DNA from: Pseudomonadota bacterium | GTDB taxonomy: Bacteria; Pseudomonadota; Alphaproteobacteria; Rhizobiales; Xanthobacteraceae | Direction of reading: 5' to 3' | NCBI GenBank assembly: GCA_023451825.1 | Contig: JAEXYA010000059.1 | Location: forward strand, 45,903-109,902 | DNA: 64,000 nucleotides | Shown here: piece after piece, positions 52,236-60,812 of the stretch | Position numbering within the stretch: position 1 is the stretch's first letter | Layout: each line of letters starts with the position of its first letter | Translations under genes and position numbers: made by a program | Notes under the pieces: generated by a model | Told to the model about the DNA's origin: nothing | Databases searched by the model: none | What the model saw: the letters and a program-made list of their open reading frames with translations, nothing else

Positions 52236-53307
52236 AGATCCGCTCCGCAAATTTGGCCGTATCGGTGTTGGGCTTGAACACAGAGACCTGCTTGAGTTCG
52301 TCCGCATAGGCCTTCAGCTCGCGCTTGAGCTGATCGCCGACGGGATGGTGGTGATGGGTGTGGTATTTCACCATGCCTTGCAAATCCTCGATGGTCGCAG
52401 CCTTCGGCGCGTATGGCTGGAACGAGGCGGCCGCCTTCTCCGGATTCTGCGAGGCGAACATCGCCGCGTCGAGCAGGGCCTGGGTCAGCGCGCGCGCCAC
52501 TTGAGGCTCGGCACGGATCAGGCTGCCGCGCACGCCGATGATGCAGCAGCTGATGTCGCGATACGGCCCGTCGAGATTGGAGCCGACCTCACGCAGCGAG
52601 CCATCCTTGAGCCAGAGATAAGCGAGAGGATCGGACGCAAGACCGATCTGCGCCTCGCCCTTTTCCAGCGCCAGCTGCACGAGATTGCCCGGGAATTGCC
52701 GCCACTCGACGTCCTTGTCCGGATTGATGCCGGCCTTGGCGAGCTGGATCGAGAAGAAGTTCTTGTCCGGCCCCGCCATGTCGCCCACGGCGATGGTCTT
52801 GCCCTTGAAGTCGGCGATCCCCTTGATGTCCGACTTCGCCGAAGTCAGCGCGCGCATGCAGCCGCCATGGGTGCCGGCGACGATCTTGACATCGAACCCC
52901 TGCTCCAGCGGCTTGAGCCAACGCAAGGCCATGCCCAGCCCTGCGTCGGACTTGCCGGTGGCGATCGCCTCCAGCAACTGGTCGGTGGAGCCGCTGTAAT
53001 TCACGAGTTCGACGTCGAGATTCTGCTTCGCGAAGAAACCGTGATCGATGGCGACCGGCAATGGCGCGAGGCAGACCGCACCGGCATTCCACGACAGTTT
53101 CAGCTTACGCGGCGCTCCTGACAGCGGCGGCGCATCCGACGATGCCTTGCAGATCGGGAATTCGGAAAAATCGATCGGCGATGCCTGCCGGAATGGAAAG
53201 GCCTGCGCCCCCCAAACGCCGAGCGGCGCGGCAAAGGCGGCGGCTGCGCCTGCGCCCAGCAGCGTGCGGCGGTTCATGAGTGGTGCGCGCGTGTCATCGT
53301 CGGACAT
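52213..53307 (-). CDS. Sulfonate/nitrate-type ABC transporter substrate-binding protein (Tat)
   Basis: A 364-aa NMT1/SsuA-like receptor with a twin-arginine signal (MNRRTLLGAG) and cleavage near residue 36. The mature protein has APLPVAIDHGFFAKQNLDVELV and GKSDAGLGMALRW. A histidine cluster, YHTHHHHPVGD, lies near residue 315 and could bind a metal, which is unusual here. The start at 53307 has AAGGAA upstream. It is the first gene of the organosulfur operon. Confidence 0.9.
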   Translation of the reverse strand: MSDDDTRAPLMNRRTLLGAGAAAAFAAPLGVWGAQAFPFRQASPIDFSEFPICKASSDAPPLSGAPRKLKLSWNAGAVCLAPLPVAIDHGFFAKQNLDVELVNYSGSTDQLLEAIATGKSDAGLGMALRWLKPLEQGFDVKIVAGTHGGCMRALTSAKSDIKGIADFKGKTIAVGDMAGPDKNFFSIQLAKAGINPDKDVEWRQFPGNLVQLALEKGEAQIGLASDPLAYLWLKDGSLREVGSNLDGPYRDISCCIIGVRGSLIRAEPQVARALTQALLDAAMFASQNPEKAAASFQPYAPKAATIEDLQGMVKYHTHHHHPVGDQLKRELKAYADELKQVSVFKPNTDTAKFAERIYADVFRV

Positions 53308-53737
53308 GTCGTTTCCTTGAATGAGGCACAGCACGGCCCCTTAGCGCAACGCAGGACGTTGCAGCTCGCGCTGATGCGATGGTGAAAATCGGTGAGCTCT
53401 GATGCGGCGTTGCGTCGTTCGACTCTCACACCGCTGTTGTTGACGGTGCGAGAATGCGCAGCGCGGGCGCATAAGGTCAATGAAATGGAATTTTGAATGT
53501 CGCGGACGGCGGAGAGATTATCTCCAACGCGGCGAGCGTCGGGAGATTGCATGATCGAACGCCAATCACGCGTTCTACAGATAGCTCGGTTAGTGCAAGA
53601 TCGTTCTCGCCCGCTCCTCATGGTGAGGATGCGCGAAGCGCCGTCTCGAACCATGAGCTGGCTGGGCTCCGCGTTTGCAGCCATCCTTCGAGACGCCCGC
53701 CTACGGCGGGCTCCTCAGGATGAGGGTCAGAGTGGGT
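53308..53737. other. Intergenic region with operon promoter and repeat
   Basis: About 430 bases between the flavoprotein stop and the binding-protein start, both on the minus strand. It holds family A copy 4 (53614-53726) on one side. The AT-rich stretch at 53480-53510 (minus strand CATTCAAAATTCCATTTCATTGACC) is the best candidate for the promoter of the organosulfur operon. No gene is called. Confidence 0.5.
53614..53726. repeat. Palindromic intergenic repeat, family A copy 4
   Basis: CTCCTCATGGTGAGG, GCCGTCTCGAACCATGAGC, CCATCCTTCGAGACGC and GCTCCTCAGGATGAGGG make up the unit, in the same orientation as copy 3. It lies downstream of the minus-strand flavoprotein gene, 12 bases past its stop. 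Confidence 0.85.
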
Positions 53738-55339
53738 TCAATACACGTCGAGCTGGAAGCGCCCCTTCTTCTTCAGCTCGCTGACAAATGTCACCGCCTC
53801 GTCGATCGACCGCGCGCCATGCTGGGCGGTGACATCCACCAGCGCGCGCTCGACATCCTTGGCCATGCGCTTGGCATCGCCGCAGACATAGACATGGGCG
53901 CCTTCGGCCAACCACGTCCACAGATCACGACCGACCTCGCGCATGCGATCCTGCACGTAGAATTTCTCACCGGTGTCGCGCGACCAGGCGAGCGACAGGC
54001 GCGTGAGGAAGCCGTCATTCTTCATGCCATTCAGTTCATCGGCGTAGAAGAAATCCGACGCGCTGCGCTGATGACCGAAGAACAGCCAGTTCTTGCCGGG
54101 CGCCTGTGTCGCCTTGCGGTCGTGCAGGAAGGCGCGAAACGGCGCGATGCCAGTCCCGGGGCCGACCATGATGATCGGCGTCTCCGGATTTTCCGGAAGC
54201 GCGAAACCGTGGGCCTTCTGGACATAAACCTTCAATTCATCGCCGGCCTTGATTCGATCAGCCAGGAAGCTTGATGCGAGTCCATGCCGCTTGCGCTTGC
54301 CGATCACGTAGCGCACCGCATCGACCGTGAGCGATAGCTTTCCCGGCGTCGCATTATGCGATGACGAGATCGAATAGAGCCGTGGCTGCAGCGGTTCGAG
54401 CGCCTCGATGAAGGCCTCGGGATGCGGGCGCACGCTCGGAAACTTCTGCAGCGCCGCCATCACATCCAGCGTCGCCGCATCGCCATCGGGATCTTCCCCC
54501 TGTGCCAACGCACGCGCCTTGGCGCGTTGGGTGCCGCCGGTGAGATAGGAGATCAGCTCGAACAGCGAGTCCGGCGCCGGGGCCAACGAGACGTCGTGCT
54601 GCAACACATCGCGAAGAGTCTTGCCGCGCACCTCGGTCGTGTGCGAGGCACCGAGCAGCGCGATGATCTGATCGACATGGCCAAGATCGTTGCTGGCGAA
54701 AATGCCGAACGAGTCCCCGACCACGTAGTCGAGCCCGCAGCCGGACAGATCGAAATCGATATGCCAGGTTTCCTTCTCGGAGCCGGCGCCATTGAGCAGG
54801 CGGCGCCCAAGAAAGATCGCCGGTGCAGGATTGTCGCGCGAGCGGCCAAGCGTCGATGGATCAGGCGCCGCGGCCTCGACCGCGTCGGCGACTGCCGGCT
54901 TGGCGGCCGGTACAGCGCCCGTCGACGCCTTGTCGAGTTCCTCATAGAGCGATTTGAGCAGTCGCGCCGTTTCCTTGCCGCCGGGGACGCAGAGATTGAG
55001 GCGCGGTTCGGCTTTGGAGGCAATCGCGTCGGAATAGTCGTTGCAGTTATAGCCGCACTGGCCGCAATCCTGCTGCGCCATGGCCGCCATCATTTTTCGA
55101 CGGACCGGCTTGCCTTCGGCGAGCTTCATGCGATCGCCGATCGGCATGGTCTGGTCATGCCACGGCGCGCCGTCGTCTTCCTCCATGATCGCGGCACCCT
55201 GCTCCGCCGTCAGCGGCGTTGCGGGGGCATCGGACAGCAGACCAGCGAAGAATCCGTTCAGCCATGAACGCTGCGCTTCCGAGAACGGCGCCGAGGACGG
55301 GATGATGTCGAGTTTGGGAGGCGTGACCATCTGGTTCAT
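53738..55339 (-). CDS. Fe-S flavoprotein reductase, CysJ-like (sulfite/nitrite reductase partner)
   Basis: A 533-aa NADPH:FAD reductase. The C-terminal half has the CPR family pattern: PRLYSISSS for FAD, MVGPGTGIAPFRAFL and VYVCGDAKRM for NADPH, and the terminal FQLDVY like CysJ. The FMN flavodoxin domain of CysJ is missing. Instead, residues about 88-120 carry CGQCGYNCNDYSDA and LNLCVPGG, a four-cysteine pattern like a [4Fe-4S] domain. It overlaps the reductase gene by four bases (stop at 55336). It probably feeds electrons to that enzyme, with an iron-sulfur cluster in place of FMN. Confidence 0.85.
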   Translation of the reverse strand: MNQMVTPPKLDIIPSSAPFSEAQRSWLNGFFAGLLSDAPATPLTAEQGAAIMEEDDGAPWHDQTMPIGDRMKLAEGKPVRRKMMAAMAQQDCGQCGYNCNDYSDAIASKAEPRLNLCVPGGKETARLLKSLYEELDKASTGAVPAAKPAVADAVEAAAPDPSTLGRSRDNPAPAIFLGRRLLNGAGSEKETWHIDFDLSGCGLDYVVGDSFGIFASNDLGHVDQIIALLGASHTTEVRGKTLRDVLQHDVSLAPAPDSLFELISYLTGGTQRAKARALAQGEDPDGDAATLDVMAALQKFPSVRPHPEAFIEALEPLQPRLYSISSSHNATPGKLSLTVDAVRYVIGKRKRHGLASSFLADRIKAGDELKVYVQKAHGFALPENPETPIIMVGPGTGIAPFRAFLHDRKATQAPGKNWLFFGHQRSASDFFYADELNGMKNDGFLTRLSLAWSRDTGEKFYVQDRMREVGRDLWTWLAEGAHVYVCGDAKRMAKDVERALVDVTAQHGARSIDEAVTFVSELKKKGRFQLDVY

Positions 55340-57120
55340 GCGGACACCTCGTCAGCGAGCTTGCGCAGCGTCGCCGCATCATGGCGGCGCGAGAATGTGA
55401 GGAAGGTCTCATCCGATGAGGCGCGGTTGGAAAGATACGCTTTCAGGAGCTTTTCGATTACGACAGGCGCGTCTTTCGATTTCACGTTCTGATAGAGCTC
55501 CTGCCCCACATCGGCCTGCGGACCAAACCCGCCGCCCGTGAAGATGTGAAAGCCATCGACGGCGTCATCGCTGTCTTCGACCTGAACACGTGCGCCGATC
55601 ATGCCGATATCGCTGATGTAATGCTGCGCGCAGGAGTGATGGCAGCCGGTGAGATGGATATTGATCGGCGTATCCAGCTCGACGCGGGTGTCGCACCATT
55701 CGGCGATGTTCGTTGCGGTTTGCTTGGTATCGGCATTGCCGAATTTGCAGCCGGCGCGGCCCGTGCAGGCAATCAGGCCGGCGCGAATTTCAGTCGTCTT
55801 CACCGCAAGGCCGATGGCCTCGATGGCCGCGATCGCCAATGCGACATCGGCGTCCTTCACGCCGGGGATGAGCAAATTCTGCCACACGGTGAGACGGATA
55901 TCGCCATCACCGAGATCGGTCGCGATCTTGGCGAGACCGCGCATCTGGTCCGAGGTCATCTTGCCCAGCGGTAGAACGACGCCGATCCAGTTCAGCCCGT
56001 CCTGCTTCTGCTTGTGCACGCCGATATGCGCGGTGCGATCGAATTCCGGTCGCGGCAGCAGCGCTTCCGCGGAAATGCGCGTGAAGGGCGCGCCGAGCTT
56101 CTCCTCGACGAGGACGAGAAACTTCTCCATGCCCATGCCGTCGATCACATATTTCAGCCGCGCCTTGAGCCTGTTGGTGCGGTCGCCGAGATCGATGAAG
56201 ACGCGCACGATGGCATCGGACACCTTCGTCGCATCTTCCGGCTTCACGATGATGCCGGTGTCGGTAGCAAAATCCTTGTGGCCGGTGATGCCGCCGATGC
56301 CGAGCTTGAACCAGACGCCGGGTTCGACGCCAAAACCATCCTTCACCTCGACCGCCGCAAAGGCGATGTCATTGGTGTCTTCCAGCACCGCGATCTTGCC
56401 GGCGCCGTCGAAGGCGACATTGAACTTGCGCGGCAGGCCGTAGAGCGAGCGGTCGTTGAGAATGTGATAGTGCCACTCGCGCGCATAGGGCCGCGTGTCC
56501 AGCAGTTCCTGCGGATCGATGCCGGCGGTCGGCGTGCCCGTGACATTGCGGATATTGTCGGCGCCGGAGCCGCGCGAGGACAGGCCGAGATCCTGGATAC
56601 CCTCGATCAGACGCACGGCATTCTTCGGCGGAATCTCGCGCACTTGCAGATTGGCCCGCGTCGTGACATGGCTGAACGGGCCGCACAGTTCGTCGCTGAG
56701 ATCGGCGAGGCCCGACAGCTGCCAGTGCTTCATGATCCCGTTGGGGATACGCAGGCGCGACATGTAGCTGTCCTGCGTCGGCCCGACATAGAAGATGCCG
56801 TAATAGCGCCAGCGGAAATTGTCTGCTGGCGATGGCCGCGCATCATTCGCTGCCTGCTCACGCAGCCGCGGATAGGCGTCGAAGGGATGCTCCTCGCGCT
56901 TCCACTTCTCCTGATCGACGAGTTTCTTGCCGGCCGCCGTGGTGCGATCCTGCGCCTTGATATGCGAGGCGTCAGGCCCGGTCGGTTCGGCATTGGCCTT
57001 CCCGGCCGCGCCACCGCCAAGACCTTTGCCGACGCGGCTGATCTGCAGGCCCGTCGTAAAACCTTCGAGATAGCGCTTCTGCTCGTCAGAGAAGTCGATG
57101 GAGAGTGGTTCGATTTTCAT
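55336..57120 (-). CDS. nirA: Siroheme nitrite/sulfite reductase (ferredoxin type)
   Basis: A 594-aa siroheme and [4Fe-4S] reductase. The two cysteine pairs are visible: ACTGRAGCKFGNADTK near residue 440 and TGCHHSCAQHY near residue 482. Two parallel reductase half-repeats precede them. Because nasS and nasT lie just upstream and the leader is long, assimilatory nitrite reduction is more likely than sulfite reduction; the sulfonate operon beyond makes sulfite possible too. The partner flavoprotein follows with a four-base overlap. Confidence 0.9.
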   Translation of the reverse strand: MKIEPLSIDFSDEQKRYLEGFTTGLQISRVGKGLGGGAAGKANAEPTGPDASHIKAQDRTTAAGKKLVDQEKWKREEHPFDAYPRLREQAANDARPSPADNFRWRYYGIFYVGPTQDSYMSRLRIPNGIMKHWQLSGLADLSDELCGPFSHVTTRANLQVREIPPKNAVRLIEGIQDLGLSSRGSGADNIRNVTGTPTAGIDPQELLDTRPYAREWHYHILNDRSLYGLPRKFNVAFDGAGKIAVLEDTNDIAFAAVEVKDGFGVEPGVWFKLGIGGITGHKDFATDTGIIVKPEDATKVSDAIVRVFIDLGDRTNRLKARLKYVIDGMGMEKFLVLVEEKLGAPFTRISAEALLPRPEFDRTAHIGVHKQKQDGLNWIGVVLPLGKMTSDQMRGLAKIATDLGDGDIRLTVWQNLLIPGVKDADVALAIAAIEAIGLAVKTTEIRAGLIACTGRAGCKFGNADTKQTATNIAEWCDTRVELDTPINIHLTGCHHSCAQHYISDIGMIGARVQVEDSDDAVDGFHIFTGGGFGPQADVGQELYQNVKSKDAPVVIEKLLKAYLSNRASSDETFLTFSRRHDAATLRKLADEVSA

Positions 57121-57434
57121 GCGGCGACGAAGCTCCAGCTAGGCAACGGGATGTGACGGACAGGACCGCTCCGCATCGAACCGGCACGCCTGCCGGGTTT
57201 GATTTGGACGACGGTCCGATCAGCCTCGTTGCTGCGGATATCCATCTGGATGGCCGGCAGACATCAGCGGGTGCCGGCGCCTTAGAGACATTCAAGTCTC
57301 ATGCCAGCGACAGACACTTAGATTTTTTTTGGAAATTCAAGAGCTTGACCGAATCATGCGGCGCGCGGTCATGGGTCGATGCGCCCCTGTTGCACTGCAC
57401 GCACAATAATTAGGCTGCGCTCAATCCAGCGCCG
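57121..57434 (-). promoter_or_regulatory. Long leader of nirA, candidate NasT antitermination region
   Basis: The 314 bases between nasS and nirA contain three stems on the transcript side: GAGAC-TTGAAT-GTCTC with a six-base loop (57285-57300), GCCGGCA/TGCCGGC around a 12-base loop (57253-57278), and CCGGCA-GGCG-TGCCGG (57181-57196). A sigma-54-like match, TGGCATG-AGAC-TTGAA, is at 57291-57306 but its -12 element is imperfect. ANTAR proteins such as NasT bind paired hairpins with six-base loops; I see only one clear such loop and it lacks the consensus A and G. No gene is present. Confidence 0.45.
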
Positions 57435-58604
57435 TCAGCTCTTGAGATGCGCGATCTCGAAGGCGGCAAGATGGGCTTCGATATTGGCCGGATCGAAAGC
57501 CGGGCCGGCGAAGGCCCCAACGGCGTCCTGAGCATCATCCGTCGGGAGGTCCGGTCTGCCGACCGCAGCATCATAGAGATCTGGCCGGAATACAGCTTTG
57601 GCCGTCTTCAGCGCTTCAGGGCTGACCACGGTCTGCCCCCAACGGACCATCTGGGCATAAAGCCACGCGGCTTGCGCCGGATCAGGCCTGCCGGCGCTTT
57701 CGCGACCAACCAGGAGATAGCGCCTGCTCTCTCGCCAGGTGCCATCCGGCGAGACTTTCAGTTTGCCGTCCAGCGTCCGCTGCAACACTTCTGACGAGAC
57801 GCCAATGCGCTCAGGCTTCGCCAAAATGGCCGCAGTCTCGTCCCTGTTCTCCGGCGCCTCGATGAAAGCCGCAGCCTTCACATGGGCACGCGTCAGCGCG
57901 GCGACGATCTCCGGATTTTTCTCAGCCCACATTTGCCGGATCGCCAGCACTTTTTCGGCGGCGCGCTGCAAAATGTCCGAAGCAAAATGCAGGATGTGGC
58001 CGATGCCGAGATCGACCGCGACCGAATTCCAGGGCGCGCCGACGCAGAACGCATCCACGTGACCGTTGGCAAGGCTGTCCACCATGTAAGGCGGCGGCAA
58101 AACGACAAGACGAACGTCTTCGTCGGGATCGACGCCGCCGGCCGCCATCCAGAAGCGGAGCTGGTAATTGTGGGTCGAGAACGGGAACGTCATGCCGAAA
58201 GTCAGCGGATCGGCCCCTGCCCACGCGCGTCCGACGACGACCCGCTTCAGTGCCTGCGCCGTTGCCAGAGGGTTGGTGGGATCGCCATCCAGCTCGGACA
58301 TGATCGCGCCATGCAGCGCCGGCGACACCGTGATGGCATTGCCGTTGATGCCGAGATTGAACGGCGCCACGATCGGCACCTTCACATGGCCAAGCCCGAG
58401 GCTCGATGCAATCGCGACCGGCGCCAACAGATGCGCGGCCTCGAACAGGCCGATATTCAGCTTGTCGCGCACATTCGACCACGACACCTCGCGGACCAGT
58501 TCGACAGCGAGCCCCTCGTCCTTCGCAAACCCCTTGTCCACGGCAACGATGAGCGCGGCAGCGTCGACCAGCGGAATAAAACCGATGCGCAGCGGATGGG
58601 TCAT
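57435..58604 (-). CDS. nasS: Nitrate-sensing protein NasS
   Basis: A 389-aa NrtA/CmpA-like protein that has no signal peptide, as expected for the cytoplasmic sensor NasS rather than a transporter receptor. It begins HPLRIGFIPLVDAAALIVAVDKGFAKDEGL and has VVGRAWAGADPLTFGMTFPFSTHNYQLRFWMAAGG. In alphaproteobacteria NasS holds NasT inactive until nitrate binds. The start overlaps the nasT stop by four bases. Confidence 0.93.
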   Translation of the reverse strand: MTHPLRIGFIPLVDAAALIVAVDKGFAKDEGLAVELVREVSWSNVRDKLNIGLFEAAHLLAPVAIASSLGLGHVKVPIVAPFNLGINGNAITVSPALHGAIMSELDGDPTNPLATAQALKRVVVGRAWAGADPLTFGMTFPFSTHNYQLRFWMAAGGVDPDEDVRLVVLPPPYMVDSLANGHVDAFCVGAPWNSVAVDLGIGHILHFASDILQRAAEKVLAIRQMWAEKNPEIVAALTRAHVKAAAFIEAPENRDETAAILAKPERIGVSSEVLQRTLDGKLKVSPDGTWRESRRYLLVGRESAGRPDPAQAAWLYAQMVRWGQTVVSPEALKTAKAVFRPDLYDAAVGRPDLPTDDAQDAVGAFAGPAFDPANIEAHLAAFEIAHLKS

Positions 58605-59188
58605 TTCAAAAGCTCCGCCGCGGTGATGATCGACTGCGCGATCTCGCCGATTTTCTTCTTCTCGCGCATGGCCGTGGAGCGCAGCAATACATAGGCCTCT
58701 TCTTCATTGAGGCCCTTCATCTTCATCACAATGCCCTTGGCGCGGTCGATGATCTTGCGCTCTTCCAGCGCGGATTTGGTGCGCTCGAGTTCGTCCTGCA
58801 GCCTGGAGAATGCGTTGAAGCGGGAGATGCAGAGATCGAGGATCGGCTTGATCCGCTCCTTCTTCAATCCGTCCACGATGTAGGACGATACCCCCGCGTC
58901 CACGGAGGCCCGCGCCGACTCGGCGTCGCTCTGGTCCACGAACATGGCCACCGGCCGGCGCACGGCGCGAGACACCTGGAACATTTGTTCCAGCACGTCG
59001 CGGCTCGGGTTTTCGAGGTCGATCAGGATGACGTCGGGATCAAGCTGGTAAATCCGGGCCAGCAGGTTCTGCATTTCCCGGATGTGGTGCACATCGCCAT
59101 AGCCGGCCTCGCGCAGTCCTTCTTCAAGGATGGCGGCCCGGATCGGGCTTTCGTCGACGATGACGATCTTGGGCGACTTGTCGGGCAT
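58601..59188 (-). CDS. nasT: ANTAR-domain response regulator NasT
   Basis: A 195-aa protein with an N-terminal pseudo-receiver (KIVIVDESPIRAAILEEGLREAG) and a C-terminal ANTAR domain (ALEERKIIDRAKGIVMKMKGLNEEEAYVLLRSTAM). The usual receiver phospho-acceptor region reads LIDLENPSRD. The start at 59188 is preferred from its CGAGTGCCCG site and usual length. NasT binds leader RNA and stops termination, turning on nitrate assimilation genes when NasS lets go of it. Confidence 0.94.
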   Translation of the reverse strand: MPDKSPKIVIVDESPIRAAILEEGLREAGYGDVHHIREMQNLLARIYQLDPDVILIDLENPSRDVLEQMFQVSRAVRRPVAMFVDQSDAESARASVDAGVSSYIVDGLKKERIKPILDLCISRFNAFSRLQDELERTKSALEERKIIDRAKGIVMKMKGLNEEEAYVLLRSTAMREKKKIGEIAQSIITAAELLK

Positions 59189-59297
59189 CGGGCACTCGGC
59201 TGGATACCTATCCATAGCATGCGATGCTACGTCATAAAGCCTTGTATTTATAGGCAAATGGGACTACCTGCTGCGCTTCAATCAGGCAGATCGAACA

Positions 59298-60626
59298 ATG
59301 CAACAGGCCGCTGCGCCCAAAATTTCGTTTGTGTCCTTGGGATGCCCCAAAGCTTTGGTGGATTCCGAGCGCATCATCACGCGGCTGCGCGCCGAAGGCT
59401 ATGAGTTGGCCCGCAAGCACGACGGCGCCGATGTGGTCATCGTCAATACCTGCGGCTTTCTCGACAGCGCCAAGCAGGAATCGCTGGGCGCCATTGGCGA
59501 GGCCATGGCGGTCAATGGCAAGGTAATCGTCACCGGCTGCATGGGCGCCGAGCCCGAGCAGATCGAGGCGGCCTATCCGAACGTGCTGTCGATCACCGGT
59601 CCGCAGCAATATGAAAGCGTGCTGGATGCCGTGCACCGCGCGCTGCCGCCGGTGCACAATCCGCATATCGATCTCGTGCCGCCGCAGGGCATCAAGTTGA
59701 CGCCGCGGCACTACGCTTACTTGAAGATTTCCGAGGGCTGCAACAACCGCTGCACCTTCTGCATCATTCCAAAACTGCGCGGCGATCTCGTCTCGCGCTC
59801 GGCCAAGGACGTGTTGCTCGAAGCCGAGAAGCTGGTGAAGGCCGGCGTCAAGGAATTGCTGGTGGTCTCGCAGGACACGTCGGCTTACGGCGTCGATATC
59901 AAATATGCCGAGAGCCAGTGGAAGGACCGCAGTGTCCGCGCCAAGTTCTACGACCTGGCCAAGGAACTCGGAGAACTCGGTGCATGGGTGCGCCTCCAGT
60001 ACGTCTATCCGTACCCGCATGTGGATGAGGTCATCGGCCTGATGACCCCGGGTAGCAATGTGCTGCCCTATCTCGATATCCCGTTCCAGCACGCCGCGCC
60101 AAACGTACTCAAGGCGATGAAGCGTCCGGCCTCGCAGGACAAGACCCTCAACCGCATCAAGGCCTGGCGCGAGCAGTGCCCGGATCTCGTGCTGCGCTCG
60201 ACCTTCATCGTCGGCTTCCCCGGAGAGACCGAGGACGATTTCCAGTATCTGCTCGACTGGCTGGACGAAGCGCAGATCGACCGCGTCGGCGCTTTCAAAT
60301 ACGAGCCGGTCGCAGGTGCTGTCTCGAACAGCATCGGCCTCGATGTGCCGGACGAACTGAAGCAGCAGCGCTGGAACGCGCTGATGGAGCGCCAGCAGAA
60401 GATTTCCGCGCGACGCTTGAAGCGTAAGGTCGGCACGCGGCAGCAGGTGATCATCGACGAGGTCGGCCCGACCGTGTCGAAGGGCCGCTCGAAGGCGGAT
60501 GCGCCGGACATCGACGGCGCAGTCTATGTCACGGCGCGCCGGCCGCTGAAGGTCGGTGAGATCGTCACGGCGAAGATCGAGCGTGCGGATAATTACGATC
60601 TGCACGGGACCGTGGCGGGGTTTTAA
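59298..60626 (+). CDS. rimO: Ribosomal protein S12 methylthiotransferase RimO
   Basis: A 442-aa radical-SAM methylthiotransferase. It has an N-terminal domain with three cluster cysteines (SLGCPKALVDSE, NTCGF, TGCMG), the radical SAM motif CNNRCTFC near residue 150, and a C-terminal TRAM domain. It adds a methylthio group to Asp89 of S12. The ALVDSE segment after the first cysteine marks RimO rather than MiaB. Confidence 0.95.
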   Translation: MQQAAAPKISFVSLGCPKALVDSERIITRLRAEGYELARKHDGADVVIVNTCGFLDSAKQESLGAIGEAMAVNGKVIVTGCMGAEPEQIEAAYPNVLSITGPQQYESVLDAVHRALPPVHNPHIDLVPPQGIKLTPRHYAYLKISEGCNNRCTFCIIPKLRGDLVSRSAKDVLLEAEKLVKAGVKELLVVSQDTSAYGVDIKYAESQWKDRSVRAKFYDLAKELGELGAWVRLQYVYPYPHVDEVIGLMTPGSNVLPYLDIPFQHAAPNVLKAMKRPASQDKTLNRIKAWREQCPDLVLRSTFIVGFPGETEDDFQYLLDWLDEAQIDRVGAFKYEPVAGAVSNSIGLDVPDELKQQRWNALMERQQKISARRLKRKVGTRQQVIIDEVGPTVSKGRSKADAPDIDGAVYVTARRPLKVGEIVTAKIERADNYDLHGTVAGF

Positions 60627-60647
60627 TTAGAACCCCGATGCGAATGG

Positions 60648-60806
60648 CCTCCCTCCCCGGAGCGAAGCGAATGGGGAGGGTCCGCCGTCAGGCGGGGGTG
60701 GGGTCTCTCCCCACGTGACGTCGGAGTGTGGGGAAACACCCCACCCGTCCTTCACTTCGCTCAGGCCACCCTCCCCACTGCGCGGCTGCGCCGCTTGGGG
60801 GAGGGA
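60648..60806. repeat. Palindromic intergenic repeat, family F (GGGGAGGG type)
   Basis: CCCTCCCCGGAGCGAAGCGAATGGGGAGGG is a stem, followed by GTGGGGTCTCTCCCCAC, GTGTGGGGAAACACCCCAC, and CCACCCTCCCCACTGCGCGGCTGCGCCGCTTGGGGGAGGG. Outer arms are complementary. It fills the gap between convergent rimO and the oxidoreductase and may help end transcription. Confidence 0.85.
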
Positions 60807-60812
60807 AAAGAA

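Noticed and set aside
53274..53684. 136-codon minus-strand frame upstream of the Tat binding protein
   Set aside because: It crosses a palindromic repeat and the promoter gap, has no ribosome site and does not read like protein.
56014..57156. 380-codon plus-strand frame over nirA
   Set aside because: It is antisense to a siroheme reductase with all cluster cysteines and has no recognisable domain.
59232..60605. 457-codon minus-strand frame over rimO
   Set aside because: It is an antisense shadow; the plus strand holds an intact radical SAM motif.
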